This document shows positions 16,667 to 25,527 of a stretch of 64,000 nt of DNA, piece after piece. The notes under the pieces were generated by a model. That model made no database searches, had not been told where the DNA came from, and was given only the letters and a program-made list of their open reading frames with translations. The stretch's first letter is position 1. Each line of letters starts with the position of its first letter. Made by a program: the position numbers and the translations under genes. This DNA is from Colwellia echini (lineage in GTDB: Bacteria; Pseudomonadota; Gammaproteobacteria; Enterobacterales; Alteromonadaceae): NCBI RefSeq assembly GCF_002843355.2, contig NZ_PJAI02000001.1, forward strand, positions 186,001 to 250,000, read 5' to 3'.

Positions 16667-17773
16667 TTAATATTCTGTTTTATGCTTGCTAGCACTTTCT
16701 TTGTTTAGCGTTTTTTGGTTTAACCAATCCATGATCAACTCATAACCTAATGCTAAAACAATAGCGCCAACAAATAAGCCAACAATACCAGACATTAACA
16801 TACCGCCAATAGCGCCTAATAAAATAACCAGCATTGGTATATTCATACCACGACCTAAAAATAATGGCTTTAAAAAAGCGTCGCTAGTACTAACAATAAC
16901 ACTGAAAATTAAAAAGAGAACCGCTGGCGTTGTATCAGCCACACTAAAGTAATAAGCGGCAATAGGCCCTAAAATAATAATAGGGGGAAGTTGTGCTATT
17001 GCTAAAATAAGCACAATAATTGCCCATACACCTGCTCCAGGAATATGAGCAATCATTAATCCAACCCCCGCTAATAATGATTGAATAGCAGCTACGCCAA
17101 GTACGCCAGTAGCAACACTGCGAATGGTTGCAATAGTGGTGTTAATTGTTCTGTCACCACTTTCATTCATCAAGCGACGCGTTAGCTTACTTACACCATT
17201 ATGTAGGCTTGTAGATTTGGTCATAAACACGGTAGCAATAATTAGCGAGGCAATAAATTGTAAAATACCGCCGACAATACCCGCAGCAGCAGATAATAAT
17301 TTTTCAGACAGCCCCTTAACTTGTTCGCTGTATTGCTCAATAACTGTTTGAATATCTTGTGATGATTCATACCAAAGTTGAAATAATTTTTCACCAATCA
17401 ACGGCCAGTCTTTGATGCTGTCATTAGGCTTGGGTATTTTTAAAGTACCTGCTTCCATTTCAGTATAAACATGCTGAGCAGAATCAAAAGCAGAAGAAGC
17501 TAGGTTAGTGGAAGGTACGGCAATAATAGATATACCTAATAAGGCAATGATTATTGAAGCAAATTTTTTATTACCTTTTAACAAACGGCTTAACTTGCTG
17601 TGAAGTGGAAATAAAGCAACAGCAAGAATTGCAGCCCAAATAACTATCATAATAAAGGGACTTATTATTTGAAAACACCAAACAATAACTAAAGCCAAAG
17701 CTCCAAGTTTTATGGCTATATCAATAATACGTCGGTTAAACACCTGTTCATTATCGCCTGTTTTATCTGTCAT
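16667..17773 (-). CDS. AI-2E family transporter (PerM/YdiK type)
   Basis: This 368-residue polytopic inner-membrane protein has about eight hydrophobic segments and the family layout: two TMs, a soluble segment (about residues 75-150), then five or six TMs. The glycine/proline-rich IPGAGVWAIIVLILAIAQLPPIIILGPIAAYY and the C-terminal GAIGGMLMSGIVGLFVGAIVLALGYEL are characteristic. Family members have been tied to AI-2 export or Na+(Li+)/H+ antiport, so the substrate is open. It is the last gene of a minus-strand set after the K+ channel gene (87-base gap). GAGA precedes the ATG. Confidence 0.85.
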   Translation of the reverse strand: MTDKTGDNEQVFNRRIIDIAIKLGALALVIVWCFQIISPFIMIVIWAAILAVALFPLHSKLSRLLKGNKKFASIIIALLGISIIAVPSTNLASSAFDSAQHVYTEMEAGTLKIPKPNDSIKDWPLIGEKLFQLWYESSQDIQTVIEQYSEQVKGLSEKLLSAAAGIVGGILQFIASLIIATVFMTKSTSLHNGVSKLTRRLMNESGDRTINTTIATIRSVATGVLGVAAIQSLLAGVGLMIAHIPGAGVWAIIVLILAIAQLPPIIILGPIAAYYFSVADTTPAVLFLIFSVIVSTSDAFLKPLFLGRGMNIPMLVILLGAIGGMLMSGIVGLFVGAIVLALGYELIMDWLNQKTLNKESASKHKTEY

Positions 17774-17860
17774 ATATTTCTCATTGTTATGATGGTTTTC
17801 TAAGTGAATTAATGTTTTTAATAGGCTCTTTATTGTATGTTTTTTATTTAAATAGCATTT

Positions 17861-18559
17861 TTAATTAATACGGTTGTTTCGCTTTAAATTGGTACTGGCC
17901 ATGTGTGAACCAACCAAATTTGCCACTAATATAGCTAAATAAAATTGGCCAACAATCGCTTCAAAATACACCAAAAATCGTGAAACGGGTAAGGTGGGTG
18001 AAATATCACCAAAACCTAAGGTTGTTAATGTAACAAAGGAAAAGTACATAAAATCAGGGAATAACGTAAACCATTGATTATTTTGGTTTATATTTGTAAA
18101 GGAACCTGGGATGTAAAGCTGGATCAAGGTATATATTACCGCCCAAATTAAGCCCATTAATAAATATAAGCAAATGGCTCCTAATATTTTATTGATATCA
18201 ATTTCACCAGTAAAGAGTACTTGTTTAGCTGTTTGCAAGCCTGTAATGATGAAAAACACCAACAACATAAACAAATACAACTTATCGAAGTAAGAGTTAT
18301 CTAGCCAGGCGCTAAAAAATGAAAAAACTAAAATAGCAAAAGGGAGCATAAAGGTTTTTCTTAAAAAGAAATTTTTAGACTCCACTCCCCATACCGCTAC
18401 TAATAAGGTAACTATAGTAGCGGATTGCACCATTCGCTGTACGGAAGCATGGAAAAACTGTTGCGCCAATGCAGTGCTTAATAATAATAAACATAAGGCT
18501 ACAGTAAGATAAATGAAATTATCTTGGCTTGTTATTTTTTTAAATGCTTTTACTTTCAT
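17861..18559 (-). CDS. Potassium-channel family protein (Ion_trans_2)
   Basis: This 232-residue membrane protein has five or six hydrophobic helices. The C-terminal pore module is TM, pore loop with FVTLTTLGFGDISPTLP, then TM. The TLGFGD filter is a conservative variant of TVGYGD, so K+ selectivity is likely. No TrkA-N or RCK regulatory domain follows. It lies between the DUF748 gene (46 bases upstream in transcription) and the AI-2E gene. No good Shine-Dalgarno precedes the ATG, so translation may depend on coupling. Confidence 0.8.
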   Translation of the reverse strand: MKVKAFKKITSQDNFIYLTVALCLLLLSTALAQQFFHASVQRMVQSATIVTLLVAVWGVESKNFFLRKTFMLPFAILVFSFFSAWLDNSYFDKLYLFMLLVFFIITGLQTAKQVLFTGEIDINKILGAICLYLLMGLIWAVIYTLIQLYIPGSFTNINQNNQWFTLFPDFMYFSFVTLTTLGFGDISPTLPVSRFLVYFEAIVGQFYLAILVANLVGSHMASTNLKRNNRIN

Positions 18560-18605
18560 ATTAGTTGCAAATTATTTTCAAATTAGTTTTGAGCTACCTG
18601 ATGAA

Positions 18606-21173
18606 TTAGACTGAAATAGCAATATGTGGAATTGCACCCTCACTGCTATCAATTTTAGGTTTGCACAGTAGAATACGCGATGATGGAAGTTTACCTTCTT
18701 CAATTAGGTAATCTTTTAAGGCGTGTTCACGTTTTTCACCGATATCAATTAACTTTTTAATGGAGGCTTTGTCGGTTACCGAAACACCTGCGGGTAAGTC
18801 AATGTCAGCAGGCGTGCTCACAGCACAAAGGGTTACTCGGGTGTCTTCTTTGTCATGCATTAAGGCAATAAACTCTGTTAAATAAGTACTTTGATTATCG
18901 CCAACCTCAATTTGTTTCGCATTATATTCTAAATCATCAAAACGTAGTTTTAAGGCAAACTCCCCAGCAGTAATCGCAATTGATACTATGTTGGCGTAGG
19001 GCACAAAAGTAGTCATTAAATAGTCTTGGGTTGCCGACATTATCGCTTTTTGGGTGATTAAGGTAATGATGCTACTCATTCCAAATTGTGGATCAGAAGT
19101 AGAGCCGCTTAGTGGTACCTCAAGTTCAACATTGCCATCACTGTCTTTTAACATACCCATTGCCATGTTTAATGGTAATGCGCCTTGGCTAATTAAGCTA
19201 CCTGCTTCTTCTTCATCAACTAGAGCGGTTTCTAACGCCTGTAGTAATACCACAACATTACCATCAAGTTCATCACCGGTAAGCGTGACATTTAAAGCTG
19301 TATTAAGTTGACCTGTTTTTACTTCTATACCTGTAGAGCCTTTTAAATAAGAAGAAATAGCAGGTAATGAGAACTCTTTGAAGTCGCCCTCTAAGTGATA
19401 AGTAGCAATCTCGGCAAAAGGTTGTAAGTAACCTGCGAGGCTAAAATTGGCGTATTTATCACTACGTCCTACTAATGCGAAAGGCGTTTGTTCTTGTTTT
19501 TTAACTGGACCATTGCTTAATGCACCAAGTTCAAGTGTGTCTATATACAAAGTGCGCTGATAAAAAGGGTCAACACTAAAGTCGCTAAAAGCAAAAGAGT
19601 TATCATTAATAAAACGCAATTCATTAAAGCTAAAGATAAAAGCTTCCTCTTTTACTTCCGTATCTGTGTTGGCAACATCTTGTTCAGTATTTTCTTTGCT
19701 TTCGACAGGTTCTACGGTAACACCTTCGGTAATAGGTTCTTGTTCTGTCTTATCAGCCAAAGCAATTAAATTAGCGAGTTCTTTATTTTCTTTAACAATA
19801 ACTTCACCCGTTAAGGTGTCAAAAATAATGCTGTTGATAGCAATATTTTTTTCATGAATCTTTAAGTTATTAACAGTTAGTTTTTTTAGTTCTAATACTG
19901 GAGGTAATTTAACTAAAGCTTCAGCAGAAATATCAATGCCTTCTTGTTCTGATAGATCATTAATTCTCTCAATAGTTTGTAAGGCAATTTCATCAGCTAA
20001 CTTAGCTTTTTTAGAGAATAAAAAATCCTCTAATACTATATCTGTAATATCAACACTCGGCTCTTCATCAAAAAGAAAGTTAATATCAGCTAACTCAAGT
20101 TGTCTAAATGAGGTAATTGTATCTGTAGTTTCATTGTCATTTACGGCCAGATTACTTAGTTTGATATTACTTTTACCATCAAGGTGTGTGAGTGCATTAT
20201 CTTGTAAATCAATAGCAATATCGGCAAAGTTATATTGTAATTCATTTAACGTTAAATGATGTTTAGGTAAACCAATGAGCAGGTTTTGTAAACCTAAGTT
20301 GGCTTTTTGCACTCGAAGGTTGATGCCGGTATCGGCAAGAGTTATCGTTTGTTGGCTAGTGAATGATAATGAGCCTTTTAGTTCGTTAAGATCTTCAACG
20401 TAACGGGCTAACTTTTCAACAGGGTAATTACTTAAACGAATATTACTGTTTATATCGCCTTTACCTAAGTTTAAGTTCGTATTCGCGGTAAGCGCTAATT
20501 CGGTTTGGTCGATTAAAGCAGTTAACGCTAAATTAGCTTCTTGGTTGTCTTGTGTTGCTTTAACTTGGCTTAATGCCAGTTGTTCAATGTTAATATGATG
20601 AGTTTTGTTTTTTTGCTGTTGCGTATCTCTTTCTATATCAATGGTAAAATTACTGAGTATAAAGTCAGGTAACACAAACTGATAAGGAAATTCTGTAGTT
20701 GGTTCTGCAGTTGTTTCGGTTAAACCTTCGTCCATCGTTTCAGTTGCATTATCATCGGCAGCAGTATCATCTTCAGCCTTAGGTAATGTTATACCAGCAA
20801 TAACGAGTTCATTATCATGTTGAGTAACTCTTAAGGTACCTTGATTTATGACAAACTTACTAACCACAATTTTATCAAATGCTAATTGCCATAGGGCTAC
20901 TTGAAGTTTTAATTCCGCTAAAGTGAATACGTTTATCTCTGGGTTTTGCAATGTTGATAATTTGATATCAGCAAGTGTAACTCTCATTAAAAAAGGGTTA
21001 AAGCGTATGCTAGCATCATCAGATAATTGTAACTGTTGCTCAGCTAAAATAGGGGTAAGGTAGTGTTTAGCGATCGGTGAAGATATTAACCAAATAAGAG
21101 AAAACAAACCGAGATATAAAGCTAGTAAAACTTTAAAAAATTTGTGGGTGAAGAAGTTGAACAGGCTTGTCAT
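18606..21173 (-). CDS. DUF748 (AsmA-like) envelope protein
   Basis: This large (855 aa) protein is anchored by an N-terminal helix (FKVLLALYLGLFSLIWLISSPIA) with the rest in the periplasm. The FNPFLMRVTLADIKL start, long beta-rich repeats and the DUF748 core (SFNELRFINDNSFAFSDFSVDPFYQRTLYIDTLELG) place it with AsmA/YhdP-like proteins, thought to bridge the periplasm in lipid transport. Two acidic, Thr/Glu-rich linkers (about residues 138-158 and 487-515) interrupt the beta pattern. The last ~90 residues (KKLIDIGEKREHALKDYLIEEGKLPSSRILLCKP) look like an OmpA-type C-terminal module. Function is inferred from family only. Confidence 0.8.
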   Translation of the reverse strand: MTSLFNFFTHKFFKVLLALYLGLFSLIWLISSPIAKHYLTPILAEQQLQLSDDASIRFNPFLMRVTLADIKLSTLQNPEINVFTLAELKLQVALWQLAFDKIVVSKFVINQGTLRVTQHDNELVIAGITLPKAEDDTAADDNATETMDEGLTETTAEPTTEFPYQFVLPDFILSNFTIDIERDTQQQKNKTHHINIEQLALSQVKATQDNQEANLALTALIDQTELALTANTNLNLGKGDINSNIRLSNYPVEKLARYVEDLNELKGSLSFTSQQTITLADTGINLRVQKANLGLQNLLIGLPKHHLTLNELQYNFADIAIDLQDNALTHLDGKSNIKLSNLAVNDNETTDTITSFRQLELADINFLFDEEPSVDITDIVLEDFLFSKKAKLADEIALQTIERINDLSEQEGIDISAEALVKLPPVLELKKLTVNNLKIHEKNIAINSIIFDTLTGEVIVKENKELANLIALADKTEQEPITEGVTVEPVESKENTEQDVANTDTEVKEEAFIFSFNELRFINDNSFAFSDFSVDPFYQRTLYIDTLELGALSNGPVKKQEQTPFALVGRSDKYANFSLAGYLQPFAEIATYHLEGDFKEFSLPAISSYLKGSTGIEVKTGQLNTALNVTLTGDELDGNVVVLLQALETALVDEEEAGSLISQGALPLNMAMGMLKDSDGNVELEVPLSGSTSDPQFGMSSIITLITQKAIMSATQDYLMTTFVPYANIVSIAITAGEFALKLRFDDLEYNAKQIEVGDNQSTYLTEFIALMHDKEDTRVTLCAVSTPADIDLPAGVSVTDKASIKKLIDIGEKREHALKDYLIEEGKLPSSRILLCKPKIDSSEGAIPHIAISV

Positions 21174-21239
21174 GGTAAAGACGTTCCTTGTGTATTTAAA
21201 TAGTTGATGTGTTTCTTATTATTTGAATTTACAACCTAT

Positions 21240-21280
21240 AAAATGGCGTAAATAATGTCGAATGTAATTTACACCATTTT
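21240..21280. promoter_or_regulatory. Inverted repeat in the DUF748/mscS divergent promoter region
   Basis: Arms 21240-21253 (AAAATGGCGTAAAT) and 21267-21280 (ATTTACACCATTTT) pair at 13 of 14 positions across a 13-base spacer. It lies between two divergent genes with no GC-rich core, so an operator is more likely than a terminator. Confidence 0.5.
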
Positions 21281-21361
21281 TCAAAAAAGTTACAATTGTT
21301 AAAGCGAGTTAATTTATTTAAATTAACTCATTAGGTACTCTCTAACTAGGATATCAGTTTC

Positions 21362-22198
21362 ATGGAATTCAATATAGAAAAAGTCGAACATTATATACAA
21401 ATGCTTGGTGAAATGGCTGTGCAATATGGCGTGCAGATTTTACTCGCAATTATTGCTTACGTGGTTGGTAGCTTTATTATTAAAAAAGTACTTAATCTAG
21501 TTGCAATGGGTTTAGAAAAAAAGAAAGTTGAAATTACTTTACATGGTTTTTTATTAAGTATTTTAAGTGCCCTATTAAAAGTTATTCTAGTTATTGTTGT
21601 TGCTTCAATGATTGGTATTCAAACAGCATCATTTATCGCTATTTTAGGTGCTGCAGGTTTAGCTATTGGTTTAGCACTTCAAGGTAGTTTAGCTAACTTT
21701 GCTGGTGGCGTATTAATCTTATTATTCCGTCCATTTAAAGCCGGTGATGCAATTAAAGCACAAGGTTTTGCAGGTAGCGTTGAAGAAATTCAAATTTTCA
21801 ATACTATTTTAAAAACATTTGATAATCAGCGTATTGTTATTCCAAATGCTTTATTATCAAATGGTTGTGTAACAAATATTAATGTTAATGGTACACGCCG
21901 TGTTGATATGGTTTTTGGTATTGGTTACGACGATGATATCTCTAAAGCAAAAGCTGTTATTCGCTCGTTGCTTGAAGCTGATGAACGTGTATTAAAAGAT
22001 CAACCTATTGATATTTGGGTTGGCGAGCACGGTGACAGCTCAATAAACTTATTTGTACGCCCTTGGTCAAAGTCTGCTGATTATTGGGGTATTTACTTCG
22101 ATATGATGGAAAAAGTTAAACTTGAATTTGATAAAGCTGATATCTCTATCCCATATCCGCAACGTGATGTGCATATTCACCAAACACCAAGTGCATAA
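21362..22198 (+). CDS. mscS: Small-conductance mechanosensitive channel MscS
   Basis: This 278-residue homoheptameric channel releases solutes on hypo-osmotic shock. There are three N-terminal TMs. TM3 has the Gly/Ala-rich pore helix (GAAGLAIGLALQGSLANFAGGVLILLFRPFKAGD), followed by the beta domain (VEEIQIFNTILKTFDNQRIVIPN) and the alpha/beta C-terminal domain. The length equals E. coli MscS. It is probably monocistronic: a terminator follows within 60 bases, and the upstream neighbour is divergent. Confidence 0.94.
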   Translation: MEFNIEKVEHYIQMLGEMAVQYGVQILLAIIAYVVGSFIIKKVLNLVAMGLEKKKVEITLHGFLLSILSALLKVILVIVVASMIGIQTASFIAILGAAGLAIGLALQGSLANFAGGVLILLFRPFKAGDAIKAQGFAGSVEEIQIFNTILKTFDNQRIVIPNALLSNGCVTNINVNGTRRVDMVFGIGYDDDISKAKAVIRSLLEADERVLKDQPIDIWVGEHGDSSINLFVRPWSKSADYWGIYFDMMEKVKLEFDKADISIPYPQRDVHIHQTPSA

Positions 22199-22254
22199 TC
22201 ATTAATGTTATTTGAAAAAATGATTTAAACACGTATAAAAACGTAATTTTTACT

Positions 22255-22288
22255 AAGCCTATTTCAGCTACCTGAGATAGGCTTTTTT
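22255..22288 (+). terminator. Rho-independent terminator of mscS
   Basis: The stem AAGCCTATTTCAG / CTGAGATAGGCTT has 12 of 13 pairs, a 4-base loop and a T-run. Confidence 0.9.
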
Positions 22289-22379
22289 GTTATAGCGCGC
22301 ACTTAAGGTCTAGGGTTATATATGTCAAAATATACAACTGTATTTATAATATGGTTCAAATATAGTTAAGGATGGTGGT

Positions 22380-22931
22380 ATGAAAAAAAATAATATAAGA
22401 AAATCCCTAAATATAATGCTTCTGTCTTTTATTTTTTATGCTCAGCCTAGTCACGCGTGGTGGCTGTCTGCAGCGCATTCTGCACCGTTGACAACAAACG
22501 AAGAAGTCATAGTTGAGTCTACGCCTGAAAGTAATAAAGCTCACAATGATTGGTTAACAAGTCGATTTAGTGAACAGCATCAGCAATTAATTCCGGTGGT
22601 TGCAGTCGCCGATATGTTTTTTTCTTGTAATAACACGCGAAAAACAGATGAATCTGATTATGAGTTGAGTTTTCTTATTAACAAAATGGATAGAAATACC
22701 CTGGCAGAAAAGTTAATTACCTGTTTGGGGGAAGATACTATGCAATCTGACGAAGCGATAAACTTTGGCTTGTTTGGTTGTTTTCATGCGCAACTGGCTC
22801 ATTTACCTAAAAAGGACAGGGAAGAAAAGATGGTATTAGTGCAGCAAGCAGTAAAGTCGCTTTCTCATTCAGAACGTCAAAAAAGCTTCAGCCAATGCGT
22901 CACCGAGCAAAGTATTCATTACTTAAAATAA
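22380..22931 (+). CDS. Unrecognised secreted four-cysteine protein
   Basis: I do not recognise this 183-residue protein. It has a Sec signal peptide (MLLSFIFYAQPSHA, cleaved before WWLSA). The mature part is mainly alpha-helical and charged and contains exactly four cysteines (MFFSC, ITC, GLFGC, FSQC), which would allow two disulfides in the periplasm. AAGGATGGTGGT before the ATG is a good ribosome site, so it is probably expressed. It lies alone between the mscS terminator and the ompR leader. A periplasmic role is the only thing the sequence supports. Confidence 0.6.
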   Translation: MKKNNIRKSLNIMLLSFIFYAQPSHAWWLSAAHSAPLTTNEEVIVESTPESNKAHNDWLTSRFSEQHQQLIPVVAVADMFFSCNNTRKTDESDYELSFLINKMDRNTLAEKLITCLGEDTMQSDEAINFGLFGCFHAQLAHLPKKDREEKMVLVQQAVKSLSHSERQKSFSQCVTEQSIHYLK

Positions 22932-23313
22932 AGGTTGTCATTTGACGTGTTTGATATTTAAAGTGCGTGATCGCATGTGCATTTAATCAGTTCTACTTTA
23001 CATGCTCTGCCTTGCCTAAATACCAAACATGCTGCTTTAAAAGTAATAGCGAAAGATTAACAGCCCTTAATGATGAGTTTATATTTGGTTAATAATTTAA
23101 GTTAATAGTTCAGGTTAATAACATAAATTGTAACAAATGCTTGGCAGCATTTACTTTTTGTAACTTCAACATAGTAAGCAATTTCGCTTATAGTAGCGTA
23201 AAATTAATAATCGACAGTAAAATCGACAGTAAAATCGACAGTAAAATCGACAGTAAAATCGACAGTAAATATTTAATCAAACGATTCGATATAACAGTAG
23301 CTAACCAAGTAAA
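22932..23313 (+). other. 382-bp leader/promoter region of ompR
   Basis: No ORF with a ribosome site was seen. The region contains a short hairpin AAATGC-TTGGCA-GCATTT (23135-23152) flanked by TTGTAAC direct repeats, and then the five-copy 12-bp array. The ompR promoter should lie in this stretch. Confidence 0.6.
23211..23270 (+). repeat. Five tandem 12-bp repeats upstream of ompR
   Basis: Copies of TCGACAGTAAAA start at 23211, 23223, 23235, 23247 and 23259. The first four are identical and the last ends AAAT. There is no spacer. The array ends about 44 bases before the GTG start of ompR, so it lies in the probable promoter or 5' UTR. Confidence 0.95.
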
Positions 23314-24048
23314 GTGACCAATAATATGCCTCAAGAAACAACAAAAATTTTAGTAGTAGATGATGATATGCGTCTTCGCTCTCTGCTCGAACGCTACCTA
23401 GTTGAACAAGGCTTTACCGTACGCAGTGCTGCTAATTCTGAGCAGATGGATCGACTACTTGAGCGTGAAAACTTTCACTTAATTGTGCTTGATTTAATGC
23501 TTCCTGGAGAAGATGGCTTATCAATTTGTCGTCGTTTACGTCAAAATTCAAATAATATCCCTATTGTTATGTTAACCGCTAAAGGTGATGAAGTTGATCG
23601 TATTATCGGTCTAGAGCTAGGTGCAGATGATTACATGCCTAAACCTTTTAATCCGAGAGAATTACTAGCGCGTGTTAATGCGGTATTACGCCGTAAAACT
23701 CAAGAAGCACCAGGTGCTCCTGCTCTAGAAGAAAATACTATTAGTTTCGGTGGCTATCAATTGAATTTAGCGACCCGAGAAATGCAAAAAGGCGAAGTAA
23801 GTATGCCACTTACCAGTGGTGAGTTTGCGGTACTCAAAGCATTAGTTACCCATCCGCGTGAACCATTATCACGCGACAAGTTAATGAATTTAGCGCGCGG
23901 TAGAGACTATTCTGCTCTTGAACGCAGTATTGATGTACAAGTGTCGCGATTGCGCCGTATGTTAGAAGATGACCCGACTAAACCTAGATACTTACAAACG
24001 GTTTGGGGTTTAGGTTATGTTTTCGTACCTGACGGAACTCAAGCGTAG
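23314..24048 (+). CDS. ompR: Response regulator OmpR
   Basis: This two-component regulator responds to osmolarity. The receiver domain (residues about 10-125) has the acidic DDD patch, phospho-acceptor Asp60 (IVLDLMLPGEDGLS), the conserved Thr (MLTAKGDE) and Lys (MPKPFNPREL). The winged-helix DNA-binding domain (about 150-240) has LTSGEFAVLKALV, RSIDVQVSRLRRMLEDDP and YLQTVWGLGYVFVPDG. Nearly every motif equals E. coli OmpR. The frame starts at GTG 23314; ATG 23326 (MPQETTKILVVDDD) is equally possible and nearer the E. coli start. Neither has a strong ribosome site. envZ follows after 62 bases. Confidence 0.96.
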   Translation: MTNNMPQETTKILVVDDDMRLRSLLERYLVEQGFTVRSAANSEQMDRLLERENFHLIVLDLMLPGEDGLSICRRLRQNSNNIPIVMLTAKGDEVDRIIGLELGADDYMPKPFNPRELLARVNAVLRRKTQEAPGAPALEENTISFGGYQLNLATREMQKGEVSMPLTSGEFAVLKALVTHPREPLSRDKLMNLARGRDYSALERSIDVQVSRLRRMLEDDPTKPRYLQTVWGLGYVFVPDGTQA

Positions 24049-24110
24049 TTTGTTTTTGCGTTTTAGCGTTAAGATTTTTAAATGAAAGTTCTTTTAATGA
24101 TAATATTTAA

Positions 24111-25403
24111 ATGAAAATATTGCCTCGTAGTGCTTTTGGACAAACGGTTTTATTGATTGGCTTTTTGCTTTTTATCAATCAAATAGTGTCTTATATCTCA
24201 TTTGCTATCTATGTTTTTGACCCGCACCAACAACAAATAAACCAGTTGTTGGCTAAGCAAGTGCGCGTTGTTTTTATTGATATAGATGACGCTAAATTAA
24301 GTCCAAAAATGGCGAAAGCTTTTCATAATGAAACAGGCATTGGTGTTTATCGTGAGCATGACGCAATGGCTGCAGGATTAGCTAATGCGGTGTTATATTC
24401 TTATCGCTCAGAGCAAATGTCATTATTGCTCGGTGGTCCCGCGGAAGTGAGAATTTTTGATGGTGATGAATATCTGTTTTGGATACGTGCACCGCAAGCG
24501 CCGCACCTTTGGGTCAAAATACCCATTAATGGTATGGAAAAAGGCAGTATTTCACCATTAATATTCTTTATGGTGGTTATTGGTTTACTAAGTGTTATGG
24601 GAGGGTGGCTTTTTGTTAGACAGCTTAACCGACCATTAAAATCATTAGAGCTAGCAGCAAAAGATGTTGGGCGTGGCGATTTTCCTGATCCTTTAACTGA
24701 ACGTGGTACCTCAGAAATAATGGCGGTAACGCAAGCGTTTAATCAAATGTCCAAAGGTATTAAACAGCTTGAAGAAGACCGAAATTTACTTATGGCGGGT
24801 ATTTCTCATGACTTACGCACCCCGCTAACGAGAATTCGTTTAGCCAGTGAAATGATGCATGAGCAAGATGCTTTTCTTAAAGAAGGCATCGAAATTGATA
24901 TTGATGACATGAACAATATTATTGACCAGTTTATTGATTACATTCGTCATGATTCAAAAGATAAAGCCGAGTTAGATGATTTAAATGAGCTTGTTGAAGA
25001 AGTCGTTAATGTAGAAACACCAAGTAATCGTGTGATCAATACCCAATATGGTGACTGCCCTAAAATACCGTTACGCCATGTTGCCGTTAAGCGCGCTCTG
25101 GCAAATTTAGTGCAAAATGCTATTCGTTATACAACAGGTGAAATTGACGTATCTACTGGCATAGAAAAAGGTTTTGCTTTTATTATTGTAAGTGATAATG
25201 GCGCAGGTATTCCAGCAGCAGATATTGACCGTTTATTCCAACCATTCACTCAAGGTGACACCGCTCGAGGCACTGAAGGTAGCGGCTTAGGTTTAGCTAT
25301 TATAAAACGTATTGTTGAAGCACATGGCGGTACTGTAGAGTTAACAAATAGAACTACGGGTGGCTTACAAGCGAAAGTGCGTTTACCTTTGAAGAGTAAA
25401 TAA
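24111..25403 (+). CDS. envZ: Osmosensor histidine kinase EnvZ
   Basis: This 430-residue inner-membrane kinase/phosphatase is the partner of OmpR. TM1 is about residues 10-33, a periplasmic sensor covers about 34-147, TM2 is about 148-170, and HAMP (about 170-222) includes [22 protein letters not shown]. The H-box [16 protein letters not shown] carries His233. The ATP-binding domain shows the N box ([10 protein letters not shown]), G1 ([19 protein letters not shown]) and G2 ([18 protein letters not shown]). All catalytic motifs are present. A bidirectional terminator follows. Confidence 0.95.
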   Translation: MKILPRSAFGQTVLLIGFLLFINQIVSYISFAIYVFDPHQQQINQLLAKQVRVVFIDIDDAKLSPKMAKAFHNETGIGVYREHDAMAAGLANAVLYSYRSEQMSLLLGGPAEVRIFDGDEYLFWIRAPQAPHLWVKIPINGMEKGSISPLIFFMVVIGLLSVMGGWLFVRQLNRPLKSLELAAKDVGRGDFPDPLTERGTSEIMAVTQAFNQMSKGIKQLEEDRNLLMAGISHDLRTPLTRIRLASEMMHEQDAFLKEGIEIDIDDMNNIIDQFIDYIRHDSKDKAELDDLNELVEEVVNVETPSNRVINTQYGDCPKIPLRHVAVKRALANLVQNAIRYTTGEIDVSTGIEKGFAFIIVSDNGAGIPAADIDRLFQPFTQGDTARGTEGSGLGLAIIKRIVEAHGGTVELTNRTTGGLQAKVRLPLKSK

Positions 25404-25465
25404 GCCAACACCCTAGCGATAGAATGTATTCGCTATATTTTTTGATGTATTGATTGATTGTCATA

Positions 25466-25495
25466 AAAAAGCCAGACTTAAACTTCTGGCTTTTT
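25466..25495. terminator. Bidirectional terminator between envZ and pckA
   Basis: The perfect stem AAAAAGCCAGA / TCTGGCTTTTT has an 8-base loop and lies between convergent genes. Its core nearly equals the hairpin after the RND operon. Confidence 0.92.
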
Positions 25496-25527
25496 ACTAA
25501 CATTTTCACATGACAATTTTTGTAAAA

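Noticed and set aside
23211-23270. Tandem 12-bp units as a possible CRISPR array
   Set aside because: The units are contiguous with no unique spacers and are far shorter than CRISPR repeats; no cas gene is in the window.
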